From contig JAIVWI010000004.1 of NCBI GenBank assembly GCA_048636595.1, positions 1 through 47,944 on the forward strand: a DNA stretch of 47,944 bases. The letters run 5' to 3'. Shown here piece by piece: positions 23,715 through 31,351 of this stretch. Position 1 is the stretch's first letter. Each line of letters opens with the position of its first letter. Source of the DNA: JAJRRA01 sp048636595 (GTDB lineage: Bacteria > Pseudomonadota > Gammaproteobacteria > Xanthomonadales > SZUA-36). Both the position numbers and the translations under genes were made by a program. The notes below the pieces were generated by a model, which was not told the DNA's origin, made no database searches, and saw only the letters and a program-made list of their open reading frames with translations.

Positions 23715-24395
23715 TCAATCTTCACCAAACCCAAACCCAAGCAGCGCCAGCAGGTGGTTGAACAAGATGAAAATATCAGCCATCAGATTCGTGGCAGCCA
23801 GGATATAGTTGGTCTGCCCGTTGCGCACGATCTGCTGCGTTTGCCAGATAATCCAGCCAGAGGCAAGCAGGATGACCATCGTGGAAAGCGCCAGTGCCAG
23901 CGCCGGTAGCTGCATGAAGTAGTTCAGGATGAAAGCACCCAGGATGGCAATCGTTCCGACGCCCAGGAAGGCGATCATGCCGCTGAAGTCACGTTTGGTC
24001 GTCATCGCATAAGCAGACAAGCCAAAGAAAATTCCAGCGGTCAGTCCAAACGCCGCCGTAACCAGTTGGCCACCATTGCTGTATTGGGCCAGGGCCATGT
24101 CCACATTTGCGCCCGTGACTATACCCAGCAGGCCTGCAAAGCCAAAAGAGATGACCAGCCCCCAAATGCTGTTGCGCGTTTTAGCAATTGCGTAGGAGAA
24201 ACCGAAAATTGCAATCAGGAAAGGCCAGAAGCCAATCCGCCAGTGCATGGCTTGCGCCACCCAGGCGGTGCCGGCGCCAAACACAAACAGCATCCCCAGC
24301 AGGGCGTAGGTGTTGCGCAATACCTTGTTGACCGTGGCCACAGGGAGCCGTGAAGTAGTTGAGACGGAATAGACCTGGTTATTCATGGACAGCAT
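23715..24395 (-). CDS. Bax inhibitor-1 (YccA/YbhL) family membrane protein
   Basis: The roughly 226-residue protein has seven hydrophobic segments and ends in the family's NLMADIFILFNHLLALLGFG, with the conserved Asp in the last helix. E. coli YccA is a substrate and modulator of the FtsH protease, and related proteins act as pH-gated ion leak channels. This member is closest in layout to YccA (short polar N terminus with NKVLRNTYALLGMLF). Two starts are possible: ATG 24395, with AAGGAG only three bases away, or ATG 24386, with the same site twelve bases away. The gene converges with serS on a shared terminator. Confidence 0.88.
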   Translation of the reverse strand: MLSMNNQVYSVSTTSRLPVATVNKVLRNTYALLGMLFVFGAGTAWVAQAMHWRIGFWPFLIAIFGFSYAIAKTRNSIWGLVISFGFAGLLGIVTGANVDMALAQYSNGGQLVTAAFGLTAGIFFGLSAYAMTTKRDFSGMIAFLGVGTIAILGAFILNYFMQLPALALALSTMVILLASGWIIWQTQQIVRNGQTNYILAATNLMADIFILFNHLLALLGFGFGED

Positions 24396-24583
24396 TAACT
24401 CCTTAGCATCTCGCCTGCTCAGCAGGCATAAAATTCATAATAACAGACAGGAAGTTTGGGTTTCAGTTCCTGACTTCAAGTAGTGCACTCTAAATCAAAT
24501 GCCCTGATGTGTCATATGCTCATCGTCAGGGCTGGAGCATCAGCCCATTTTCAGGTATTCTTGCGCGCCTCGGTATCATCCAT

Positions 24584-24606
24584 CTGTAAGAGCCCGTTGG
24601 CGGGCG
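24584..24606 (+). repeat. REP-like unit upstream of tRNA-Ser
   Basis: TGTAAGAGCCCGTTGGCGGGCG plus A is the last (rightmost) recognisable member of the family in the window. It is 26 bases before the tRNA. Confidence 0.75.
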
Positions 24607-24632
24607 AAAGAAGGATACCCGGACATAAATCA

Positions 24633-24723
24633 GGAGAGGTGGCAGAGCGGTTGAATGCACTGGTCTTGAAAACCAGCAAGGGTTTGTAGCCCTTCGTGGG
24701 TTCGAATCCCACCCTCTCCGCCA
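24633..24723 (+). tRNA. tRNA-Ser (anticodon TGA)
   Basis: The acceptor stem pairs GGAGAGG with CCTCTCC, followed by discriminator G and an encoded CCA. The anticodon stem-loop CTGGT-CTTGAAA-ACCAG carries TGA (24667-24669). A long variable arm (around AGGGTTTGTAGCCCTT) and the T-arm GGGTTCGAATCCC are typical of class II tRNA-Ser. The 91-nt length fits. Confidence 0.97.
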
Positions 24724-24732
24724 AATAAACAG

Positions 24733-24755
24733 CCCCGCTTCTGCGGGGTTTTTTA
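24733..24755 (+). terminator. Rho-independent terminator of the tRNA-Ser gene
   Basis: CCCCGC-TTCT-GCGGGG (24733-24748) followed by TTTTTT, nine bases after the tRNA CCA end. Confidence 0.92.
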
Positions 24756-24780
24756 TTTGACGATGATGCGGGGATCGAAG

Positions 24781-24878
24781 CCACTGTCGCATCGCGACCG
24801 TGGGTTTGACAAATTTGTCCGGAACAAATTTGGTCGCACGCAGTGCGCCCGCAGGGTGAAAACCACGGACGGTTTTCA
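24781..24878. repeat. Cluster of four adjacent perfect or near-perfect inverted repeats downstream of tRNA-Ser
   Basis: In 98 bases I see CCACtGTCGC-atc-GCGACcGTGG (24781-24803), CAAATTTGT with ACAAATTTG (24810-24832), CGCAC-GCA-GTGCG (24835-24847) and TGAAAACC-ACGGAC-GGTTTTCA (24857-24878). No protein-coding ORF is convincing across it. It could be a non-coding RNA, a mobile miniature element or an integration-site remnant; I cannot tell which. The rest of the interval from 24387 to 25073 holds only the tRNA, its terminator and one REP unit. Confidence 0.6.
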
Positions 24879-25073
24879 ACAATCCCACCCCCATCAGATC
24901 AGAAATGCCCTCCGCTTTCACAACAGGGTATTGAGAGGAATTGAAAGGGGTACGCCCGGGAATATCATGGGTGTCTTTTCTTTTGTTGTCTCATGCCATA
25001 ATTTGACCCGCATCAAATACCCCTCGCCAGGTTGAGCGTATGCTTACAGACTGGCATAAGAAGGGAATCCGTC

Positions 25074-25283
25074 ATGAAGCTACGCAGCACAAAACATTCC
25101 TTGGTTCTTGCTCTTGTCGCAATTGCTATGTTGCTATTTCATTCAGGGGCATTTGCCATCGGACCAACTTATTCAGGTTCTTGGTACAACCCTGAGCAAA
25201 GCGCTCACGGATTCTCACTGGAATACAGCGTGCTGAATGACCCGCAAGAACCACACACCAGATCATTCAGTCGGTTGCCATAG
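25074..25283 (+). pseudogene. Truncated exported protein (signal peptide plus start of a GSWYNPxQSGHGF-type domain)
   Basis: The ATG at 25074 opens a Sec signal peptide (LVLALVAIAMLLFHSGAFA). The mature part begins GPTYSGSWYNPEQSAHGFSL. That motif opens a domain I recall from long secreted proteins of related Gammaproteobacteria, which normally continues for 100 or more residues. Here the frame ends after about 45 mature residues with an unrelated-looking tail (HTRSFSRLP). The gene therefore appears cut short, probably by the DNA carrying the next ORF. It could still make a secreted peptide. Confidence 0.55.
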
Positions 25284-25331
25284 GCAAACAATCAAGACAG
25301 AAACTTGGTACAAACTGAGAAAGGGACCGAA

Positions 25332-26081
25332 ATGACGGGTGAACTATTATTCATACTTGCGATCGTGGTAATCGCGGTTGCGATCCTACACAAAAGCAAA
25401 AACCTACATCGGATCAAGCGTGTGATTTTGGACCGACTCAACATCAGCCCCGAAGCCGAGCAACGCAAACCACATGAGCCAAAACAGCCCGTTACCGAGA
25501 GTGAACCCAAGGTTCTGACCGCAGAAGAAAAGAGCAAGGCCGAAATGGAGAGGCTTCAAAAGTTCATCATAGAACGAAAGAAAAGTGCATGGGAAACTGA
25601 CATTTCTTATCACCTGTGGAATCTCTACAAAACTCATTTCCGATGCACCAGTCCACAATCATTGTATCGTTACAATCAGGAAGGTAAGTGGTACGACCTG
25701 AAAATTCTGCAGGCCAGCACCAAAAACAATCTGAATAAGTTTGAATTCGAATTGAACGGAGCCAAGTACAAATTCGTTGACGACGAAGAAAAGAAGGGTT
25801 GGGGTGATAATATTAAACTCTTCAACCTGTTTCTTTACGATGATTCAGATCGCTGCCTCATCGATATACCAATGCAACTGAGGATTGATAAATGGGGGAG
25901 CAATTATTCCATTTTATCAGACGGGCCAAAAGGATTTCTGCCTGGTGACTGGATCAACGATTTCATCAACGCCACACTAAAACACCAACGCCTACGCAAC
26001 CAGGAGATCCGAGCACAAAAGCATCAAGAAAGGTTGTGGGAAATCGAGGATCTGAAAGACAGGTTTGGCATTTCGGATTGA
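25332..26081 (+). CDS. Membrane-anchored hypothetical protein
   Basis: The ATG at 25332 is preceded by AAAGGGA and gives 249 residues; a TTG at 25305 has no better site. An N-terminal membrane segment (LLFILAIVVIAVAIL, residues 4-18) is followed by a charged, probably helical region (about 30-85). A globular part follows (WETDISYHLWNLYKTHFRC...KWYDLKILQAS...GWGDNIKLFNLFLYDDSDRC), then a charged C-terminal helix. I recognise no domain. Its sequence is more AT-rich and Lys/Asn-rich than neighbouring housekeeping genes, and it directly follows the truncated exported protein, both consistent with acquired DNA. Confidence 0.6.
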   Translation: MTGELLFILAIVVIAVAILHKSKNLHRIKRVILDRLNISPEAEQRKPHEPKQPVTESEPKVLTAEEKSKAEMERLQKFIIERKKSAWETDISYHLWNLYKTHFRCTSPQSLYRYNQEGKWYDLKILQASTKNNLNKFEFELNGAKYKFVDDEEKKGWGDNIKLFNLFLYDDSDRCLIDIPMQLRIDKWGSNYSILSDGPKGFLPGDWINDFINATLKHQRLRNQEIRAQKHQERLWEIEDLKDRFGISD

Positions 26082-26220
26082 ATGGTACGGCTTTCAGGTG
26101 AGTAAAAAGGTGAGTCAATGCGCGTGCTTTCGCGTGCTTTCTGCAAGATTCTGAATTGTCTCCTATACTATATAAACAGGCCTTTTATCAGCTGCCTGGG
26201 GGTAACCGGGGGGTTCTTCG

Positions 26221-26676
26221 ATGAAAAAGTTAGTCGTAAATCTGAAAGTTCATACTGTTTCCAGTGGTTTTACACTCATCGAGGTATTGATCGTCGTGGC
26301 CGTGATTATCTTCCTGGCTTTGGCCATCCCTACTTATTCCAATTACTCGATCAGAGCAAAAATTGGCGAGGCATTCTCCATGATCTCGGCGGTGGAATCA
26401 GCTACGGCTTACGTCTGCCAGACAGAACGGTCGAATTTTATTCTTACCAACCGATTGGTCGGCTACAAATTCCAAGCGTCGGAATACGTGCAGAAAATCG
26501 CCCTTAGCGGCACCTGTGACGCGCCTACCATTATTGTAACTACGCGGGCCACCGGTGAGCAGCCCAGCCCCATACTGACCATTAGCGGGACTTTTGCTGA
26601 AGATGCTGACCAAATCATTTGGACCTGCGTGAGTTCCGGCCTGAATAAATATGTGCCTGGGATTTGTCGAAGTTGA
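26221..26676 (+). CDS. Type IV pilin-like prepilin (orphan)
   Basis: The 151-residue protein has a prepilin leader ending in Gly16, then FTLIEVLIVVAVIIFLALAI with Glu21 at mature position 5, the signal for PilD cleavage and N-methylation. The continuation PTYSNYSIRAKIGEAFSM is typical of PilA-like major or minor pilins. The C-terminal pair of cysteines (WTC...PGIC) can form the D-loop disulfide. No pilus assembly gene is nearby, so assembly components must be encoded elsewhere. A duplicated decamer CGCGTGCTTT (26121-26140) and a TATACT-like -10 (26164-26169) lie upstream. Confidence 0.82.
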   Translation: MKKLVVNLKVHTVSSGFTLIEVLIVVAVIIFLALAIPTYSNYSIRAKIGEAFSMISAVESATAYVCQTERSNFILTNRLVGYKFQASEYVQKIALSGTCDAPTIIVTTRATGEQPSPILTISGTFAEDADQIIWTCVSSGLNKYVPGICRS

Positions 26677-26845
26677 CCACACCAACTGGCAGCAAATATT
26701 TACAACGATTGTGCCCATAGAACTCATGCGTGAGGGAAAACAAGGGCCGCCAGCGATTGACGGCCCAAAAGAGGAGGGAGTGCTAAATCTCGCGTTTAGT
26801 AACGCGGATCAAAACTAGCACAGGCAACCTTAACAGGAGCTTAAA

Positions 26846-26899
26846 ATGGCAATGCCGTCAACCCAGGTTCCAGCAAAACCAGAATGCGGCTTTGCCTAG
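26846..26899 (+). CDS. Possible 17-residue peptide ORF
   Basis: ATG at 26846 has AGGAG seven bases upstream and a 17-codon frame (MAMPSTQVPAKPECGFA) ending in TAG at 26897-26899. Two hairpins precede it: GGGCCG/CGGCCC (26744-26766) and CGCGTT-TAGT-AACGCG (26791-26806). The strong ribosome binding site is the only coding evidence; it may instead be the remnant start of a longer lost gene. Its last bases overlap the end of the minus-strand gene. Confidence 0.25.
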   Translation: MAMPSTQVPAKPECGFA

Positions 26900-27153
26900 G
26901 GAGTCTGCCAGTTGTAGGTGTTGGTGACCTCAGCGCAAGTGCGGCATTTCCAGATGGTTTTGCCCTCGGACTCCAGCGTCTGGAGGTCGTCCTCCAGCTT
27001 GAGCCAATCGTGCTCGCAGGCCGGACTCAAATAGCCCGCCATGATCTTTTGTGGCTTTATTTCGTGTCCGGACCTTTCAGTGGTTGAAGAATCCTGGAAG
27101 TGGTAAGGCGTTCCGAGTGCAGCCTCTTGCTTTGTCATTGGCCTGGTAGTCAT
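26896..27153 (-). CDS. Small Cys/His protein, possible zinc-binding
   Basis: From the ATG at 27153 (AGAG at nine bases) the product is 85 residues; a TTG at 27195 or an ATG at 27138 are alternatives. The C-terminal half has CEHDW followed by WKCRTC, a C-x-H plus C-x2-C arrangement that could bind zinc, and ends NTYNWQTP. No family is recognised. A TATAAT on the minus strand at 27220-27215 may be its -10. It lies at the edge of the accessory patch. Confidence 0.5.
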   Translation of the reverse strand: MTTRPMTKQEAALGTPYHFQDSSTTERSGHEIKPQKIMAGYLSPACEHDWLKLEDDLQTLESEGKTIWKCRTCAEVTNTYNWQTP

Positions 27154-27479
27154 ACGATACGCTCTGTTGTCGGTATCCTGATTGCCCTCAAACAAAAACT
27201 ATTCTTGCACATTAATTATAGTTGACTGGGTGAAATGACCGGGTACCGTTTGTCAGGGGAAATCTGCCATTCAGGTGACCATTGATCATAATGACGGACA
27301 GAATTGCGTGCGGGATTAGATGGGCAGGGTGGCTGCTTGTAGGAAATTGACTCGAATATTGCCAAATCCAGCGAAATTCAGCTGTTTTTTGAACTTGGTG
27401 CTCGACGAAGCAAGGGCCAGCACCTAAGATAATTACAGGGTCGCTTTTTAAAGGGGAATTTAACAAAGAGGGGTAAATC
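27154..27479. other. Intergenic region upstream of the response regulator
   Basis: About 326 bases separate the divergent small Cys/His gene from the response regulator. Apart from a minus-strand TATAAT at 27215-27220 and the ribosome binding site GAGGGG just before 27480, I see no convincing promoter, repeat or RNA structure. The long upstream region is compatible with a regulated promoter. Confidence 0.4.
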
Positions 27480-28118
27480 ATGATCAGATTAATGGTCGTG
27501 GACGATCACGAACTCGTCCGCGTGGGAATGCGTCATATTCTGGACGACTATCCGTCCATCAAAATTGTCGGGGAGGCGGCGGATGGGGAAACCGCCATCC
27601 GGTTGAATCACCAGGTAAAACCCGATGTGGTGCTGCTCGACATCAGCCTTCCGGGCTTGTCCGGATTCGAAGTTACCACCCGTCTCAAGAAAATTGATCC
27701 GGGCCTGGGAATTATTATCCTGACCGTGCATGAGGCAGCGCCGTATCCTGGAAAGCTACTGGACGCCGGGGCTTCGGGTTACCTGACCAAGGGTTGCCCG
27801 GCTACTGAACTGGTCCAGGCCATCCGCACTGTCGCAAGGGGCGGTCGTCATATTGGATCCAGCGTAGCTCAGCAGATGGCGCTCGCTATGTTGCAAGGCA
27901 CCGGAACATCTCCGTTTGACGGACTTTCCGCCCGGGAAATGGAGGTCATGTTAATGCTGGTGGACGGCAGGAGGATGGCTGATATTGCTGACGTCATGCA
28001 CCTGAGTCCAAAAACTGTGGCGACCTATAAATACCGAATTTTTGAAAAACTGGAAACCCGCAGTGATGTTGACATGACCCGGATGGCCATGCGCTATGGT
28101 GTTGTAGCGCCCTGTTGA
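27480..28118 (+). CDS. LuxR/FixJ-type response regulator (GacA/UvrY family)
   Basis: The 212-residue regulator has an N-terminal receiver domain with acidic pocket Asp8-Asp9, phospho-acceptor Asp54 (LLDISLPG), Thr82 and Lys104 (YLTKG). The C-terminal LuxR helix-turn-helix reads GLSAREMEVMLMLVDGRRMA then DIADVMHLSPKTVATYKYRI. Overall similarity and length fit GacA/UvrY, which with the BarA/GacS kinase controls Csr/Rsm small RNAs. No histidine kinase gene is adjacent. In E. coli uvrY precedes uvrC; here uvrC is about 14 kb away, so the classic linkage is broken. AGAGGGG lies before the ATG. Confidence 0.9.
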   Translation: MIRLMVVDDHELVRVGMRHILDDYPSIKIVGEAADGETAIRLNHQVKPDVVLLDISLPGLSGFEVTTRLKKIDPGLGIIILTVHEAAPYPGKLLDAGASGYLTKGCPATELVQAIRTVARGGRHIGSSVAQQMALAMLQGTGTSPFDGLSAREMEVMLMLVDGRRMADIADVMHLSPKTVATYKYRIFEKLETRSDVDMTRMAMRYGVVAPC

Positions 28119-28126
28119 ACAGGCCA

Positions 28127-28156
28127 GCCCGGATTACTATCCGGGCGGCTTTTGTT
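28127..28156 (+). terminator. Rho-independent terminator after the response regulator
   Basis: GCCCGGAT-TACT-ATCCGGGC (28127-28146) followed by a T-rich tract (GGCTTTTGTTTT). It is shared with the end of the convergent rne gene, whose stop is at 28157. Confidence 0.85.
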
Positions 28157-30871
28157 TTACTCAGCTGGAGGCGTTGCAGGGGTCTGTTGTGCTTTCGGTT
28201 CAGCTGTTGGCTGTGCCGCAGGTGGCTTTTCAGCCTTCTTCTCAGCAGGAACTTTGGCCTTGGTCCCGGGGGAACTGCTCAAGGTATAAATACCCTTGTT
28301 GTCACGGGTTGCCGTGACCTGCGCAGCGCGGGCGGGTTTCTCCACTTTCTTTGTTTTTGGCGGCGATTCTTTTGCTTTCGCAGTTTTTTCCTGCTTGCTG
28401 CTTTCAGTGGCCGCTGGCTTTGAACTGGCCTTTGCCGGGGAAGAAGTCTTGCCTGTTTCGGGCTGCTTACTCCTGGGTTTAGAATCGCGTTTGGTTGTAT
28501 CCCTGGGTTTAGAATCGCGGCTGGCCGTATCCTTGTCGACGGCTGGTTCCTTTACTACCAGATCTTTTTTGGGTCTGATTTCTGTTTCCGTCCGCGCTGC
28601 TTTCTGCCCTGTTTTCTCACGATCGGGCTGTGCTGCTTTGCCGGCTTTTGCTACGGGACGTGGCCGCTGGCTGGTCTGTGTTGCCCTGGCCGTTGCTGTG
28701 TTGCCGTCAACGTCCGCAGGGCTGCTTTTCTCAGGCGTCTTGGTATTGCCAGTCGTAGCGTCGCGTTGCTTGCCGCCGGTTGTTTGGTAGGGTGAGCGTC
28801 TTCTTCGGCCCCTGCGTGGTGCAGATCCTTCTTTCCGTTCCTGGGGCTGCTTGCCGCCGGGGGTGGTTTGTTGTGAAGTCTGCCTTGTTTTGTCCGATGC
28901 CTGAGCCGTTGGTTTGCGGGCTGTCTTTTTACGCGGGGTCTTCTTCGTCTGCCTTGACTGATCTCTTGACTGCGTTGTCTTTTTCTTGCTGCCGCGCCTG
29001 CCGCCAGCTGATTTCGAATCAGCGGTTCGCTTCTGACCAGATGGTCTCTGGCTTGACCGTCTCTGGCTTGACTGTTTTGAACCGGACCGCGCTTGAGCTG
29101 GCCTCCGGGTGGTTTTCTTCTTGCTTGCTTTCTTTGTGACCGCTTTCCCCGTGCTCGCCTTCTTTGTACTTGCAGGCTTTTCCTCGCCAGCTGAAAACAG
29201 CTTGCCAAAAAACTGCCCGAACAGACCGGGCTTGCTCTTCTTTTCCGGTGTGGGCGTGGGCACCGGGCGGCGGGCATGGCTCACACGCTCAACTACCGGG
29301 GCCTGGGCAGCGATTGCGCTGGCCTGTGTTTCGGCACTGGCCACCAGTTCAGGTTCCGCCTTTGACATATGAGAATAGCTGGGGTCATCAGTGACTTCAG
29401 TTTTCCTTAAGCGGTGGATTTCGAACTTGGGCCGCTGCATGAGTTCATTGGCCAGAATAACAACGGGTACAGTTTGGCGGGACTCGATATCCGCCAGATT
29501 CTTGCGTTTTTCGTTCAATAGAAAGTTTGCCACTTTCGTCGGCGCCTGGACGATGACCTGACCGCTGAATTCCTTCATGGATTCTTCTTCCACCAGGCGA
29601 AGAATGGAAAGCGCCAGTGACTCGATGCTGCGAATGGTGCCATGGCCGTCACAACGGGGGCAGGTCTCCTCGCTGGATTCACCCAGCGAAGGGCGCAAGC
29701 GCTGGCGCGACATTTCGAGCAGGCCAAAGCGTGAAATACGCCCGGTCTGAACCCTCGCCTTGTCGATTTGCATGGCATGGCGCAAGCACTCTTCGACTTT
29801 TCTCTGGTGCTTGCGGTCCATCATGTCGATGAAATCGATCACGATCAGCCCACCGAGGTCTCTGAGCCTCAGTTGGCGGGCTATTTCGTCAGCGGCCTCC
29901 AGGTTGGTCTTGTAGGCCGTTTCCTCAATATCGGCACCTTTGGTTGCACGGGCTGAATTGATGTCGATAGAAAGCAGCGCCTCGGTGTGATCAATGACGA
30001 GAGCACCTCCCGAGGGCAGGTGTACCGTGCGGGCAAATGCCGTTTCGATCTGGCTTTCGATCTGGTAGCGGCTGAACAGGGGTACGTCATCCTGGTAAAG
30101 CTTGAGCTTGCGGACGTTATGCGGCATCACCTGCTGCACGAACTCCATCGCGTCTTCAAATACCTTGGGGTCATCAATCAGGATCTCCCCGATGTCGTTG
30201 CGCAGGTGATCCCGGAGTGCACGGATGAACAGGTTGCTTTCCTGGTATATCAGGAACGAAGCCGGCCGCTCAGTTGCCGCTTTCTCAATGGCGCTCCACA
30301 GTTGCAGCAGGTAGTCCAGGTCCCACTGAAGTTCTTCGGCTTCGCGGCCTACACCGGCAGTACGGACAATGATTCCTACATTGTCGGGAGCAATCACCAT
30401 CTGCAATTGTTCCCGTAGTTCCTGCCGGTCTTCGCCGCTGATACGACGTGATACGCCACCGGCTTTCGGGTTGGTCGGCATCAGGACCAGGTATCGCCCG
30501 GCCAGTGAAATATAGGTGGTCAGGGCTGCGCCTTTGTTGCCGCGCTCTTCCTTCTCAACCTGGACAATGATTTCCTGCCCCTGTTTAACCGCATCGCGGA
30601 TGGATATCTTGCCGTCAATTTTACTCGCGGAAGGGTGGTAACTGCTGGGGCAAATTTCCTTGAGCGGCAGGAAGCCGTGGCGCTCGGAACCGAAATCCAC
30701 GAAACAGGCTTCAAGTGAAGGCTCGACCCGGGTGATGCGGGCCTTGTAAACATTAGCCTTTTTTTGTTCCTGGGACGGTACTTCTATGTCCAGGTCCATC
30801 AATACCTGACCGTCTGCCACGGCCACGCGCAACTCTTCTCGCTGAGTCGCGTTGATCAGCATTCTTTTCAT
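28157..30871 (-). CDS. rne: Ribonuclease E
   Basis: RNase E is the essential endonuclease that starts mRNA decay and matures rRNA and tRNA, and it scaffolds the degradosome at the membrane. The ATG at 30871 gives 904 residues. The catalytic half matches E. coli almost residue for residue: S1 domain (about 36-125), catalytic Asp303 (SIDINSA) and Asp346 (VIDFIDMM), and Zn-link CPRC at 404-407. GLFGQFFGKLFS (549-560) is an amphipathic helix like the membrane-targeting segment A. The rest (about 560-904) is disordered, Lys/Ser/Arg-rich and shorter than in E. coli, with RSGSKQSSQRRSSQR-type repeats likely to bind RNA. Confidence 0.97.
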   Translation of the reverse strand: MKRMLINATQREELRVAVADGQVLMDLDIEVPSQEQKKANVYKARITRVEPSLEACFVDFGSERHGFLPLKEICPSSYHPSASKIDGKISIRDAVKQGQEIIVQVEKEERGNKGAALTTYISLAGRYLVLMPTNPKAGGVSRRISGEDRQELREQLQMVIAPDNVGIIVRTAGVGREAEELQWDLDYLLQLWSAIEKAATERPASFLIYQESNLFIRALRDHLRNDIGEILIDDPKVFEDAMEFVQQVMPHNVRKLKLYQDDVPLFSRYQIESQIETAFARTVHLPSGGALVIDHTEALLSIDINSARATKGADIEETAYKTNLEAADEIARQLRLRDLGGLIVIDFIDMMDRKHQRKVEECLRHAMQIDKARVQTGRISRFGLLEMSRQRLRPSLGESSEETCPRCDGHGTIRSIESLALSILRLVEEESMKEFSGQVIVQAPTKVANFLLNEKRKNLADIESRQTVPVVILANELMQRPKFEIHRLRKTEVTDDPSYSHMSKAEPELVASAETQASAIAAQAPVVERVSHARRPVPTPTPEKKSKPGLFGQFFGKLFSAGEEKPASTKKASTGKAVTKKASKKKTTRRPAQARSGSKQSSQRRSSQRPSGQKRTADSKSAGGRRGSKKKTTQSRDQSRQTKKTPRKKTARKPTAQASDKTRQTSQQTTPGGKQPQERKEGSAPRRGRRRRSPYQTTGGKQRDATTGNTKTPEKSSPADVDGNTATARATQTSQRPRPVAKAGKAAQPDREKTGQKAARTETEIRPKKDLVVKEPAVDKDTASRDSKPRDTTKRDSKPRSKQPETGKTSSPAKASSKPAATESSKQEKTAKAKESPPKTKKVEKPARAAQVTATRDNKGIYTLSSSPGTKAKVPAEKKAEKPPAAQPTAEPKAQQTPATPPAE

Positions 30872-31351
30872 TTTATATACCTCAGGCATCCCGGCCTGAA
30901 CACGTAATGCAGGCAGGGGCTTAACCCTGCTGTTACGCGATTCGTGTTCCCGGCCCCCCTTTCGAAGGGCGCGCCAGGTTTGCCAATTTATGTTTTTGAC
31001 GGGGCAGTATCGCCCCGATCCATGACAACAGCCATCTGGGCTGCTGCCGCAATTTTGTTAATTCGTGTCCGGATTTTTCGCTGGCTGCCCGGGTTTTCAA
31101 TTTCCGGATTTCCTTCGCCTGAAATTTTTTCGGCTGATAATTCGCCAGCTGCGTAACACGCATCAGGGACACTTTCGGATACGATATTCTGAACAATCAG
31201 GTGCAGATTCGTACAACGGCTGGAATCATTCCATCGGCTTGTGGCCGGTGATCGCTGTCGGGGTAACCGGGGAGCGACGTCTTGTTTGGACGTTATCCAG
31301 CGCGTGGAGTTCCGAAGCCATATAATATAGCAGTGTTTTATCGACCAATCA
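30872..31351 (-). promoter_or_regulatory. Long structured leader region of rne (divergent from rluC)
   Basis: The 480-base rne-rluC interval is long. On the rne side it holds a large imperfect hairpin (CGTAA 30903-30907 pairing with TTACG 30933-30937, with GGCAGGG/CCCTGC inside) and a perfect stem CGGGGC-AGTATC-GCCCCG (30999-31017 region). In E. coli a long rne 5' leader lets RNase E cleave and control its own mRNA; a similar role here is inference. The distal 100 bases contain the rluC promoter. No ORF is supported. Confidence 0.45.
31321..31326 (+). promoter_or_regulatory. Candidate -10 element of rluC
   Basis: A perfect TATAAT 26 bases before the rluC ATG. No -35 at 16-18 bases is convincing, so this is a partial call. 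Confidence 0.4.

Noticed and set aside
24526..24921. 131-codon minus-strand ORF containing RRGWDSNPRRATNPCW
   Set aside because: It is the antisense of tRNA-Ser and its flanks; this pattern is a well-known spurious translation of tRNA genes.
24757..25035. 92-codon plus-strand ORF after the tRNA
   Set aside because: It covers the four-hairpin cluster, has no ribosome binding site and no protein-like pattern beyond the palindromes.
28651..29277. 208-codon minus-strand basic ORF overlapping rne
   Set aside because: It is a second frame of the low-complexity RNase E tail, with composition dictated by the repeats.
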